Shown here piece after piece: positions 1 through 47,820 of a stretch of DNA of 64,000 bases. Every line of letters starts with the position of its first letter. Position 1 is the first letter of the stretch. The notes under the pieces were generated by a model. That model saw nothing but the letters and a program-made list of their open reading frames with translations. It did not search any database and was not told the DNA's origin. This stretch comes from Syngnathus acus (taxonomy: Eukaryota; Chordata; Actinopteri; Syngnathiformes; Syngnathidae), in assembly GCF_901709675.1 (NCBI RefSeq), contig NC_051094.1, forward strand, positions 7,124,501 to 7,188,500. The letters run 5' to 3'. Both the position numbers and the translations under genes were made by a program.

Positions 1-37254
<37,254 letters not shown>

Positions 37255-37520
37255 GGGAGACCGGAGGTCGAAAGTCCGAAAAAGAGGGGGGGGATGCTGC
37301 TCAACCGCTGCCGGTCGGTTGTCTTCGGTGTGTTGGGCTGAGTTCTGCCTGCCCGCGGCTTCTCTTCACCCGCCCCAGCTGTCACTGAGGCACCGCCTCC
37401 GCACTACAAGAAAAGCTCTGCCGTCGTCAGAATGCGCGCGCTTCTTGATTCTAGAGTCCGGAAGTACGAGTTCGTGTTCTACTTCCTGTCCGGGCGAGAA
37501 CGTGCCAGAAAACAAAAAGG
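37255..37520 (-). promoter_or_regulatory. dock8 5' UTR and proximal promoter, CpG-rich with paired ETS sites
   Basis: The DNA just upstream of the dock8 start is clearly richer in G+C and CpG than its surroundings. It has a GC-box-like CCCGCCCC-type stretch near 37366-37378. Two opposed ETS-type cores lie 200-235 bases upstream of the ATG: CCGGAAGT at 37458-37465 and ACTTCCT at 37481-37487. ETS factors such as PU.1 and Ets1 control many leukocyte genes, which would suit dock8; that link is inference. No TATA box is evident, as expected for a CpG-type promoter. Confidence 0.6.
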
Positions 37521-37525
37521 CAGGC

Positions 37526-37592
37526 GCGAGAGCCGGAATCGAACCCGCAACCTCTGAACTGTGGGCGGGACGTGCTAACCAGTACTACAACT
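37526..37592 (-). repeat. tRNA-like SINE head (fragment) upstream of dock8
   Basis: On the minus strand this reads ACTGGTTAGCACGTCCCGCC, CACAGTTCAGAGGTTGCG and then the exact B box GGTTCGATTCC (37545-37535). That is the tRNA-derived head shared with the SINE at 31924. No SINE body follows on the promoter side. It lacks a pairing acceptor stem, so it is not a tRNA gene. It lies about 280 bases upstream of the dock8 start codon, in the same orientation as dock8. Confidence 0.75.
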
Positions 37593-38481
37593 TGAATTTA
37601 TATGCATTAAAAAGAAATTATGTGTGTCGTCTATAGCCGTATGTAAGTAGTAGTAGTTTGAGAATTTTTGTTTAATAATTACTTGACTACATTTAAATAT
37701 TTAAATGGGCAAAGACGTCATCTATCAATTTTACACAAATGTAGTTTAAATGTTTATATATTTAATTTTTAAACCGCGGAGTTAACAAAAAAAGGTCTAT
37801 TAGGGCCCTCTTGTGGTTATTATTAGTTATTACATCCATCATGTACATATATAAAATATAAATTTTACATACACATATGTGTGTGTGTATATATGTAAAA
37901 TGTTCTCAATGAAGGTCATTTTTTTATTTACCTTTATAACGCATTATTCTTGACGTTTTTAGCTTGGTTTTATCACCCGGACCTTCTTTCGTTGTGTGAG
38001 CCGGACTCTTAAACGTACTGCACACTGCCACAACCTGTAAACTGAGCAGACAGAGCCACTACTTTTTATTAGTTTTTGTTTTATTACTGTTTGGATTTCT
38101 GTATGACTCAGCGGGTGTTGGGTATTTTTTCCCTCTGTATACGTTATTTTTGTCTTTTTAACCAAATAGGAACCTCCATCTTTGGTGACATTATTAGCCG
38201 GACTGTCAACCACGCTGTACACTGTTACCTCCTGACGTCACACGCTCCGACACATTTCTAGTAAAAATAGTAGTAACTCCGATTGCCGGTGTGATCAGTG
38301 CTGCATCAGGTAATCGTTTTGCCTTGCTTTGTAAACTGATAGAAGAGTAGCTAGTGTGCAGTCATTGTAAATTCGAGAGGGATGAAGGAATGACTCATGC
38401 TAGCTTATCGAATAAATAAAAGGCTGAATATTATTAAAACCTAGAATCTTTTTGATTATTATAATCTTTGATTTACCCCAC
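37593..38481. other. dock8-zng1 intergenic interval
   Basis: This is AT-rich divergent intergenic DNA. It contains a TA/GT-rich stretch (about 37830-37900) and a diverged direct repeat of about 39 bases (37999-38037 and 38196-38234). A palindromic CRE, TGACGTCA, lies at 38233-38240. No coding sequence was recognised. Confidence 0.6.
38190..38309 (+). promoter_or_regulatory. Likely zng1 promoter and non-coding first exon
   Basis: A palindromic CRE (TGACGTCA, 38233-38240) lies in a locally CpG-containing stretch. About 70 bases downstream is a good splice donor, CAG|GTAATC, at 38309/38310. A matching acceptor ends at about 38839 (TTCAATAG), shortly before the zng1 start codon. I infer a short 5' UTR exon ending at 38309 and an intron holding the GACA/GATA block. 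There is no transcript evidence here, so the exact start is unknown. Confidence 0.4.
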
Positions 38482-38636
<155 letters not shown>

Positions 38637-38873
38637 TTCCTTTCTTATGCGGCTAAATAATCAAACCAAAATATCTTCCTTCATATTGATACAGTCAGTG
38701 CAGTTCCATTAATCTCACTGACAATTAGAAGTTAAGATAATAAATTGTGAAAAAAGGCCAGTTACTTGTGTTACTGCGTCTCATGTTGTGTATCAATGAA
38801 GGATCTAGTGAGTGTATTGTCTTTGTGTTGATTCAATAGATCATTCTGTCTGTTGCTCAATGGTTTGAACGGG

Positions 38874-41800
38874 ATGGAGGATGAGGACGATTGCCCAGAA
38901 TTGGTGCCAATTGACGTGCAGTCTGGTACACCTGCAGAGCAGATCCCTGTCACCATCATCACTGGCTATCTTGGTAAGGCATGCACCTGCATCGTGCATT
39001 CTATTTCTGTCCACGCAGTCACTTTATCAAAACAAGAGCAGAGGGGTGAACAATTTTCACAAATATTGTAAATTATATTTTTGCTACTTAATTCCCATAA
39101 ACTCCCATTGTAGAGTTCCAGGTTTAGAAAAATAATAATTTTGCAACCCGATTACTGTTTTTCAAACCAAGCTTAGCATTTGTCTGTTCTTTTGTAGGAG
39201 CTGGAAAGACCACCCTCTTGAATTACATCTTAACAGAACAACACAACAAGCGGATTGCAGTCATACTGAATGAATTCGGTGAAGGTAAAGCTCGGGTTGA
39301 TAATGCTGACTCGGGGTTCCCGGTTTAGTAGTTTTCCACCGGAGGGCAGCATAGCTGCACCTATGATGGCCAAGGGTAAATGCAAAACATTATTCACAGT
39401 TGTGATCAAAATCATTAAAAAAAAAAAAACTCTTTCAAAAGTCTTCTGGGTCCAATTAACTGAATTTCCATTTGTATTTTATCGAGTTACAGTATTTAGT
39501 GGATTTATTCAGTCTGTTTGAAAAGCATTTTGCATGACTTATGCAATGTATTTTTGTCTCTTTTTTTTGCTCATGTTCCAAGTTACCTTATGACATTCCT
39601 TTTCCCTCATTCGTGAACTGCGTTCACTCTCTTACAGGAAGCGCACTTGAGAAGTCCCTCGCCGTGAGCCATGCTGGAGAACTTTACGAGGAGTGGCTAG
39701 AGCTGAGGAATGGCTGCCTCTGCTGCTCTGTCAAGTGTGTCCATTGTTGAGATTCTGTGCCAAGTTATTGATTTTTTTCATACATTTCTTTGGCTCTTGC
39801 TACAGTTTACATTTTCATTTTCAGGGACAATGGGCTCAAAGCCATCGAGAACCTGATGGAGAAGAAGGGCAAGTTTGACTATATCCTCTTAGAAACCACG
39901 GGACTTGCTGACCCAGGTAACAATAATTGCCATTATTATTTTGGGTTGGGTGGGGGGTGACTTCCGAGTGGACCTTGGAGGAAAAGTCACTCTCAATAGC
40001 CCCCCACAGACGCACATGATTGGTCAAGCTGTAATAATAATGATGATATAATGATAATAATATTATAAGAGACCCATCCTGTAATTGGACCTTTGCTGAC
40101 TTGAACTGGAGCTGAACTGTCGAAATTTGACCTTTTCAATTATGTGTATATAAGTCTAGCACCAACTGGGCCTTGTGCTGAAGTGATAGGAGGTGTCAGG
40201 GAGGGTGGACACATCCCCATCTTCAATCCTTTTGACATGTTATTAGAGCAGACAAGCTTGTTATCTACTGCCCTTGGCCCTGCCGCTGCTGTCAATCATA
40301 ACGGCAACTTTAGGGGAGGGGTCGCCCCTCCATCAAGAGAAGGGTCGGATGACTTGCACGAAACGTGTCACTCAAACACTTTGTTTTCATTACACGGCCA
40401 TCAAATAGTTACAATTGCTCTCTATTCCAATCTGGCACCTTGACAAAAGTGCATTATGCGAACAAGATGTGGCTGCCACAGTAACAAAGAGACCTATGAT
40501 GACTTCTTGGATAGGAAGATGGGAGCAAGATATGCGTAGCAGCTGAGCTAAAGATAAACAATCAAAAGCCTTGGATAATGACATCTGCCTCTAAGAACTG
40601 GCTTGAAACTCAAGTGCTGAATGTCTTTTTTTTCTTAAATAATACTCTTTTGTTTGTAGCTCAAAGTGCCATAATTTAATTTTGTGCTGAACATAATTTT
40701 GTCTTGTTGAAATTAGCTCATTTGTAGGATCTGTTTCACATCTGAACATAAGATTTCATTTGTCATCCAGGTGCCGTGGCTTCCATGTTTTGGGTCGACG
40801 CAGAGCTCGGCAGTGACATCTATCTGGATGGTAAGTGAGTTCATCTCATCTCATCTTAGCTGCCAGTCGTTGATGGCTCCATATAAGTTGCATCTTAAAA
40901 GAAATATTAGTGTTCCCAACACTAAATTACATTCAAACTAGTATTTCTGATATTAAGGCTTAGAATTCAGTCAAAGCACAGATTTTTTTTTAAACATTCT
41001 TAGTTTTCACACAAATTAAAAGAACATTGTGTGCAACTTTTTTAAGAAAGTCCTAAATGTAAGACATTCAACTCTGAAAGTGAAAGGTTGTGCATGAAAA
41101 AGTAATTTCAAAACATTATTGCAGGGAGTGGCTAATGTGTACCCAAATGGTACCAAGCACGTTTGTGGGGATGACATATTATGTTTGCTTGTGTCTGTGT
41201 ATATGACGCCAATGCTCAGCTGTTCGCTGTGTTGTTTCAGGGCAGTTGACCAAATGTCAAATTTGTTGAAAAACGTCTCCCTCTGTCTCTCGTCAACACA
41301 ACAGACTTGAAGTCAAAACACCAAAAGGCTGCATGCAATTTACCAATGTGCACAAATTGTCAGATTTTTTTTTTACGCCTCGTCATCTTGTTTGTCTCAG
41401 GCATTGTGACCGTCATTGACGCCAAGTATGGACTCCAGGTATGCTATTGCATGAACATTCATTGAAGAAAGGCTTTAATGTAAATCACAAGAATTGGGAT
41501 ATTCTGTAAATATGTGATAGGGATTATATGTGCAACTTTATCCACAAATCTCTCCTAAAATGAGATTTTCATTGATTTAATGCCTTCAGTGTGTTTCCAT
41601 TCATTAGAATAAATGTAAATAATTGATTATCAAAGAGATCAAGATAAAAAAATGTTTTGTTAAATGAAAATCAATCAATCATCAGCTCATTCAGTTATTA
41701 AGGTATGCTAACTGCTTTTTTCCTCAAAGTTAAAGCATATCATTTTTTTAAATAGAATCACCACATCGCCCTTAATGAAACATAAAACATCACCTCACAC

Positions 41801-44800
41801 ACCCGTTTTTATTTCAAGATGGAAAACACGCCTGTTTCTAATGCAATACTTATCATGCGCATTCAAATAGAGTGTCACTTTTAAGCCTGATTAAAGATGC
41901 TAAACCCACAAAATTCAAAGTTTGCAAGTGCGGAGCAATAGATAGCACACAATAGCAGTATCACATAAAGACACACACATCCTACGCTCCCAAGGGCATT
42001 TAGAAAGAACAGGACAAGTGACACCTGCATAATGGGCTCTATTGCAAAGGTGTCGAGCCTGCCCAAGTGACAACTTTGGTGGAGGAGGCCGGTGAGGAGA
42101 ACTTCCAGGGAAGCAATCATTGCAACACAGCTCTCCCTTCATATGCTCTGCAGAATATCCAAATATCCAAAGTCTTTTGACCCAACTATTGCAACACACA
42201 AAACACTTTTCAATGTATTTTGTTACATTTCCTTTGGCTTGCAGAAATGTATATATGACATATATACCTACTAGTCCGCTTCTTTTTTTGTAGCATCTAA
42301 CAGAGGAAAAACCTGATGGACTTGTGAATGAGGCAGAAAGGTTAGATTTTTTTTATGTTAATGAATGCTTTTATATCCTAAATAGACAACTTTATATATT
42401 TTGTGATAATGAGTGGGATTCTCACCACCCATCTTGAGAGTTTGAACAATTTGTTGGACTTGATGTCACAAAAGCTCAGCAAGACCTGCAGTGTAATTCT
42501 AGCCTAATAATTTTGCTGTACTAGTAAATCTTGTATTTTGTATCTTTTGTAGGCAGATTGCACTCGCAGACCTGACAATTATCAACAAGACTGATCTGGT
42601 AAAGGAGACGGAACTTGTTCAACTCCGAGATGCAGTCAGGTAAGATCTTTGTGTTCTTCACCATGATGTGGGGACATGTTGAAAATGATGGATGTGGTGG
42701 TAGAAGGAATAACAATTGCTGCTCCCACCCCCAGGTCAATAAACGGTGTGGCGAAGATCCTGGAAACCCAAAGATCAAGGTAGTTAGCGCTGTCGCGCTC
42801 ACAGCGGGGTCTTATTTTTATCGTGAGATTGTAAAGCGTCTCTGCGGGCCGCCCTCTTTGCTTTGTTTATAAAGTGTGGCGGATGAACTCTACATGCTGC
42901 CCCTGCTCAGATCTTCATATCAAAGATGAAGGGGCGTAGGCGTGACATTGCGTCAGAGGGCCTGCCTCCTCTTCCTCCTCACGCACACTCACATGATGAA
43001 AACATTCACAAAGCGCTGCAGACATGCACGGGTGTCCGGTTACCCAGGATGCTTTGCTCTCCTTGACCCGGGGTCTTCCTGCCAACGGGGATTGGGTGTG
43101 CAAGACTCTGTTGGCTTGTTATTGGACCCAGGTAGCACCTGGCTGACACAAGCAGCGTCTATCAAAGCTTTGGGAGTGTGTGTGTTTGTCCACCCCCACC
43201 ACCAAAGTTCACTCAAGGGCAAGAAGATAAAAGGGGCCACGCAGCGAGGGGTTAATCAGAAAAATATATCGATATATTTTCGCGTAACTTTCAGGCAACA
43301 AAGGTTTTCATTTCTGCCTTAGGCTTAACCCACAGTGTCTCTAAAGGGATGAGAAAATGCCACAAAAAAGTCTTAATTTGATTTTCTTCCATAGGGTGTC
43401 CCTCTCAGAAGTTCTTGACCTTCATGCTTTTGACTGTAATGATGGAGCAAAGTGAGTTTTACCATACACACCTTACAAGAATAAACTCATCATACACAAG
43501 AATAAGTGTTAACTTTTATACGAATACATTTTGGTCATTCATAAAATGAATATGAAAAGAAGAAGCCAACATTTTACAGAAAATAAAACTACTAAATTGT
43601 CAAATTTTTGGTAAAGTCAGATTTTTCAATCCTCTTTAATTTGATTTGCAGGTGTGTCTGGTGAGCGTAAACTCCCGTGTTATTTGTTATTGCACCGGTC
43701 GCTAGCTTACGGCGATAGCAGTGTTCTGCCTCGACGGGCTTTTGTTAGCCGTCCATCCGAAACGTGTAGCCAACAGTCTTTGACAGTGTTGCTCGCCGTG
43801 TTTCTTTTTAATTAACAGACTCTTTTATTGTGCGCCCCCCAGCCCACCCCAGGGTGGTCATCATATTGTGTCCCCCTTCTCCCCTCTGTTAGAATGTCAT
43901 TGTCATGAATAGAGTGAGTGTTCATCCCTTCATGTGAATGAAACGGGCCACGGCGTTAAAGCTCTCTTACATGCCCTCGCTCAGTGTGTGTGAGGCCAGC
44001 TGCAGAGGATTAGAGCCGTGTGTGTCCGCCGGCTCCCGAGGAGTCCCCCTTGTCCCAACAGATAGCTCCTTTCCCCCTCGCCTTTGAGAGTCGGAGAAAG
44101 AGGGGGGCTCCTCCCCTCCCCAGAGCCCACGCTGGCTGTTTGAAGCGGGCCCCCCTGCCGCTCCGCTTGTGTGGCACTAACTAACAGCGCATCAGGCTCA
44201 AACCGCTGGGCACAACATTTAGCCTCCTTGTGAGGTCAGCTGGACTGGGAGGGGGGGAACAATAGGCCGAGTTTGTTTGGTGGCTGCAGTGAACATTTTG
44301 TAGGCTTTAATTGCCATTTCTAAAGTTTTCACAAGTCCATTGAGCGGTGGTGTTGTTAAGCATTGATTATACCGCAGGATGGGGGACATAAACCAAGAAT
44401 GATTCCTTGTAATCTTTAGAGGCAGTTTACATACGCACAGTGTTTATATTAAAAGGGAGGAAATTGTATTGGGTTGGCTCAGGATGGGCGAGTACCGATT
44501 CCAGATATCTTATCGGTGCCGATATCAGCCTTATTTCGAAGGTATTGGTACTCGCAACGGCGGACGCCCTTTTGTGTCCGTTTTACGATCAACAATTAGA
44601 AATGCCCACGCAGATCCTGCTAATGCTTTGTTTTCAGACTGTTTACGGCGTTTCCATGGAAACTTTTATGCTCTTGTTTGCTTCCACTTTTGGACACATT
44701 GTGGGAAAAAACTGTTGTCATGCAAACAAATAGCCAAGGCAGTGCCAGTTTGACTGATAAAAATGGGATTGTATGAATGGATGACAGCAAAAGATGAATA

Positions 44801-47108
44801 TCTGCAGTTTTGTTGAGCGCATTGGAGGATCTCAGAGTCACGCTCCTACTGTACCTGTAATAAATGTAAGATCTCAAGATCTGAAAAGATCACATTGAAT
44901 TCTATTTCTCCTCTTGACAGTCTTGTAGAGAAGCTGCACCTTGTGAAACCAAGCAGACCTCATCTTGACAAGGTATTGTCTCACTCTCCCACCTTATATT
45001 TTTTTCTTCACTCCCTTGGCCTTTGTGTTTTGTTTGCTAATTTCTTTTGACACATCATTTCCTGCAAGATTAAGGGAATGCATTCACCTGGGGGCCCAAA
45101 AACTTGTGCCTCGCATCCCCTCGGGCGGCGACACCATGGTGTAAACTCCCTCCCCTGCTTTTTTTTCTTTGGGGTGGTGATCAACTTGGAAGCTTTTGAT
45201 GTTGTTGTTTTTTCTGTTATCTTACACATAGAACCACTTTGAGTCATGCACGACATATTAAGAGTGTTAAAAGTTGGAGCGAATTTTATCTTTTTACAGT
45301 AGTAGACGATATTCAAGTCTACCATTCAATATCAAATTTGTCATATTCCAAATGTATTTCTAAGGCCTTTTTCATCAGGTGTTTTCTTTAGAAATGAGCC
45401 TAAATTGCTCATCACCTCAATTTGCCTTCTATTGTTTGATGCCCATTAAGTTTTACCACAGGATGGATGCAGATGAGACGCGTTTGTGTGTGTAAATACC
45501 ACCATTGTCGTCTGTTTTCTTCACGTTGCCTTTTCCCGCATGAAGCCAAACCCTCCGTCAAGTAATCCCCCAACACAAATGCCATCCCCCCTCCTCAGCC
45601 TGTTGCTCTTTTCATGTAAATGAGAAGACTGTTTTGCTGTTGTTATACCAAATGACAAGGAAGTGTGTAACCTTAACACTTTGACACAAAAACAGCAAAT
45701 ATCTGCAAAGTGCCCCTTTAATGCCACGAGGAAGTTTCGAGAGGAGGGTGAGAAATGAGGGATGAGAGCAGGGTGGGCTATTTTGCACTATTGTTTGTAA
45801 GCTGAAGAAGAGAGGTGCCAAGTGGAGTTGTGCTTTTCAGCATGGTCGTTAACATTGTCATCATCCGGGGTGTCTTTTGTTTAACCGTCTTAATGGTTTT
45901 TTTATTCCACTGTCTTCTGTTAAAAAAGAAAATGTGTAATGTGTTGTATTTTGTATTTCACATGCTTCTATAACTTATCATCAAAATGTTACATTTGTTG
46001 GAACAACTTCATTATTCTCAAATTCTGCTTGTATGAGCTGGAAAAAATACCATACATTTTTTATTTGTTTATTTATTTTTTTCTCTCAGCAAAATTTGTG
46101 ATCTGTCTCTTGCTCATGATCTCATGATGTACCTATTATTGTGGCTAGTGTCATTGAATGAAGCAGAAAAGTTGTCCTTTGTTTTTCAAATGAATCCTCT
46201 CCTGTTGTCAGAGTATTTTAACAGTGACTTTTGAAGTGGCGGGAAGTCTTTCAGAAGATGCTCTGAATGTTTTCATTCAGGTACAAACACATGTTGTGAT
46301 CCTCTGCTTTGCCTCCCCATTCCCGTTCCCCAATTATCTCGCTCACAATGCGCCTCTTTGAGAAAGTAAAGCCTTTCTTTTCTTCTTCCACACATTTTGC
46401 AGGATCTCCTCTGGGAAAAGACGCTGAGGAACAAAGAGGGGCAACCCATGACTGTCATCCGCTTAAAGGTACAGTAAAACAAAATAGTTGCCTCAGTGGC
46501 AGGCAGCCATCAATAACCCGCGCCCTTATTTGTATTCATCAGTCCCGAGCCCCTTTCTTTGGCCGTGGGTTAATCTGTCACCAGTAACATGTGTCGTGCG
46601 TGTTTCTAGGGAATGGTGTCGCTGGCAGCCAAAGCACACCAATTTATGCTGCAGGGGGTCCACGAACTGTATGAGCTGAATGAGACTCCCCAGCTTTGGG
46701 AGGAGCAGCCGCGGATCAACCGGCTGGTCTTTATAGGTAGAGAAACAACACGTACCCAAACACACACACTATCACATTGCTTTTCACACATGTTCCCTTG
46801 GTAATGTTCACTAAATCCAGCTAATGTATAACATGGTCATTGAAGCATGAGTCTTTGGAACTAACAAGAAGGATCCGGGGGGGGGGGGGGGGGGGGGGGT
46901 CATTCACATGACTTCTTATAAAACCTTTGCCTTTTTTAATGACTAATAGAATGGTGCTTAGTCGATAACTAATATCACCGATTAGAAATAGTGGTAAAAG
47001 CACTAGCGTGATGACGATTTCTGTCTGTGCTGACTATCAGGGAGGAACTTGGACAAAGATATTCTCCAACAACAGTTCATCTCCACTGTGCTACAAAGAC
47101 ACAAATAA
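38874..47108 (+). CDS. zng1: zng1 (cbwd), COG0523 zinc-transfer GTPase, 15 exons, 363 aa
   Basis: ZNG1 is a GTP-dependent metallochaperone that delivers zinc to methionine aminopeptidase METAP1. Exons: 38874-38973, 39198-39284, 39638-39734, 39825-39916, 40771-40830, 41401-41438, 42294-42340, 42553-42639, 42735-42779, 43395-43451, 44921-44972, 46212-46280, 46403-46468, 46610-46736 and 47041-47108. All introns are GT-AG with consistent phases. Visible motifs: the CPELVP METAP1-docking motif (residues 7-12), Walker A GYLGAGKTT (31-39), the metal site CLCC (89-92), [10 protein letters not shown] (Walker B region, 116-125) and NKTD (185-188). The CobW C-terminal domain follows from about residue 255. 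The start ATG gives [12 protein letters not shown]. The protein ends in LQRHK, shorter than the human protein (about 395 aa). A two-codon uORF (ATG GTT TGA) lies 5 bases before the start. Confidence 0.96.
39917..40770. other. zng1 intron 4, no recognisable feature
   Basis: This 854-base intron has AT-rich ends and a more GC-balanced middle (about 40180-40350). I see no repeat or RNA signature. Confidence 0.5.
41439..42293. other. zng1 intron 6, no recognisable feature
   Basis: This 855-base AT-rich intron contains neither a named repeat nor a coding signal. Confidence 0.5.
42780..43394. other. zng1 intron 9, with GC-elevated, possibly regulatory DNA
   Basis: This 615-base intron has a stretch (about 42860-43230) noticeably more GC-rich and less repetitive than neighbouring introns. 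No coding exon fits the Zng1 family here. It is a candidate cis-regulatory element only by composition. Confidence 0.4.
43452..44920. other. zng1 intron 10, with GC-rich block and short palindromic repeat
   Basis: This 1.47 kb intron contains a GC-rich, non-repetitive block at about 43820-44260 and the dyad repeat at 44488-44555. The block has no ORF in the family frame. It could be a regulatory element within a bystander gene, which is inference. Confidence 0.5.
44488..44555. repeat. Imperfect palindromic repeat (GCGAGTACCGAT dyad)
   Basis: GCGAGTACCGATTCC at the left is mirrored by GGTATTGGTACTCGC at the right, around ATATCTTATCGGTGCCGATA. The whole 68 bases can fold on itself. I associate this type (GAGTACCGAT ... 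ATCGGTACTC) with short interspersed repeats in fish. It lies in zng1 intron 10. Confidence 0.65.
44973..46211. other. zng1 intron 11, no recognisable feature
   Basis: This 1.24 kb intron is AT-rich, with a GC-richer patch around 45090-45160. No repeat or RNA was recognised. Confidence 0.5.
46877..46899. repeat. Poly(G) run of 23 bases in zng1 intron 14
   Basis: A run of 23 G on the coding strand lies between exons 14 and 15. It is long enough for a G-quadruplex in the pre-mRNA. Exact length may be affected by sequencing error. Confidence 0.85.
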
Positions 47109-47506
47109 TTTGAAGTGCTTCTCCTGGAAAGCAGCCAATTCTACAGCCAGTCTTCTGATTTTGGTCAATCAAGAGATTGATTGAGCGTCATGTAGGCACG
47201 GAATATAATGAAGGATACCAGAGGTTAGCTAATGGTAATGCAAAGTCCAGAGACTCCAGACATTTTACTTTGAAAAGTGGCATCTGATTATGCTGATGTT
47301 TATATTACAAATGTACTATGCTCATGGGGTATGCAATACAAGTTACAAGTAACAGGTTACAAGACCGTATTTTTAATTGACATTGGGAATTTCACTGTGC
47401 AATGAAAGTCATGCATCTGCAACTATTGTTTATCCTCACAATAAACAAACAATTTGATTTAGCATATTTACTCAGTTGTTTTCTTTCACACAAAATGAAT
47501 ATTTAT

Positions 47507-47743
47507 AAGGACTATTTTATTGTTTTTCACATGACATACATGACCATTTTAAGGACTATTTTATTGTTTTTCACATGACAAACATGAAAATTGTTATTTT
47601 ATGTATATGTTTATCTACACAAAACAGAATAGTTTGCATTAGTTTTTCCTTGTGCATAAACATATTTTTTGTGATTTGTTTTAATCCTAAAATAGTTCAT
47701 ATTTAATTTTTGTTTCAATCCTAAAATAGTTTATATTTAATTC
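47507..47743 (+). repeat. Two tandem duplications in the zng1 3' UTR
   Basis: A 37-base unit starting AAGGACTATTTTATTG occurs at 47507-47543 and 47551-47587 with one mismatch. A 26-base unit starting AATCCTAAAATAGTT occurs at 47683-47708 and 47718-47743 with one mismatch. Both lie between the zng1 stop and its poly(A) signal. Confidence 0.85.
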
Positions 47744-47794
47744 ATGCCATTGTCTATTTTAATGCCGTAACTTGTATACCTGCACTAAAAAGGA

Positions 47795-47800
47795 AATAAA
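47795..47800 (+). terminator. zng1 poly(A) signal
   Basis: This AATAAA lies 687 bases past the zng1 stop, followed within 30 bases by T/G-rich sequence (TTGTTCTTTACTTTTC). It implies a 3' UTR of about 700 bases. Confidence 0.7.
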
Positions 47801-47820
47801 GCGTACCCATGTGCAGAAGT

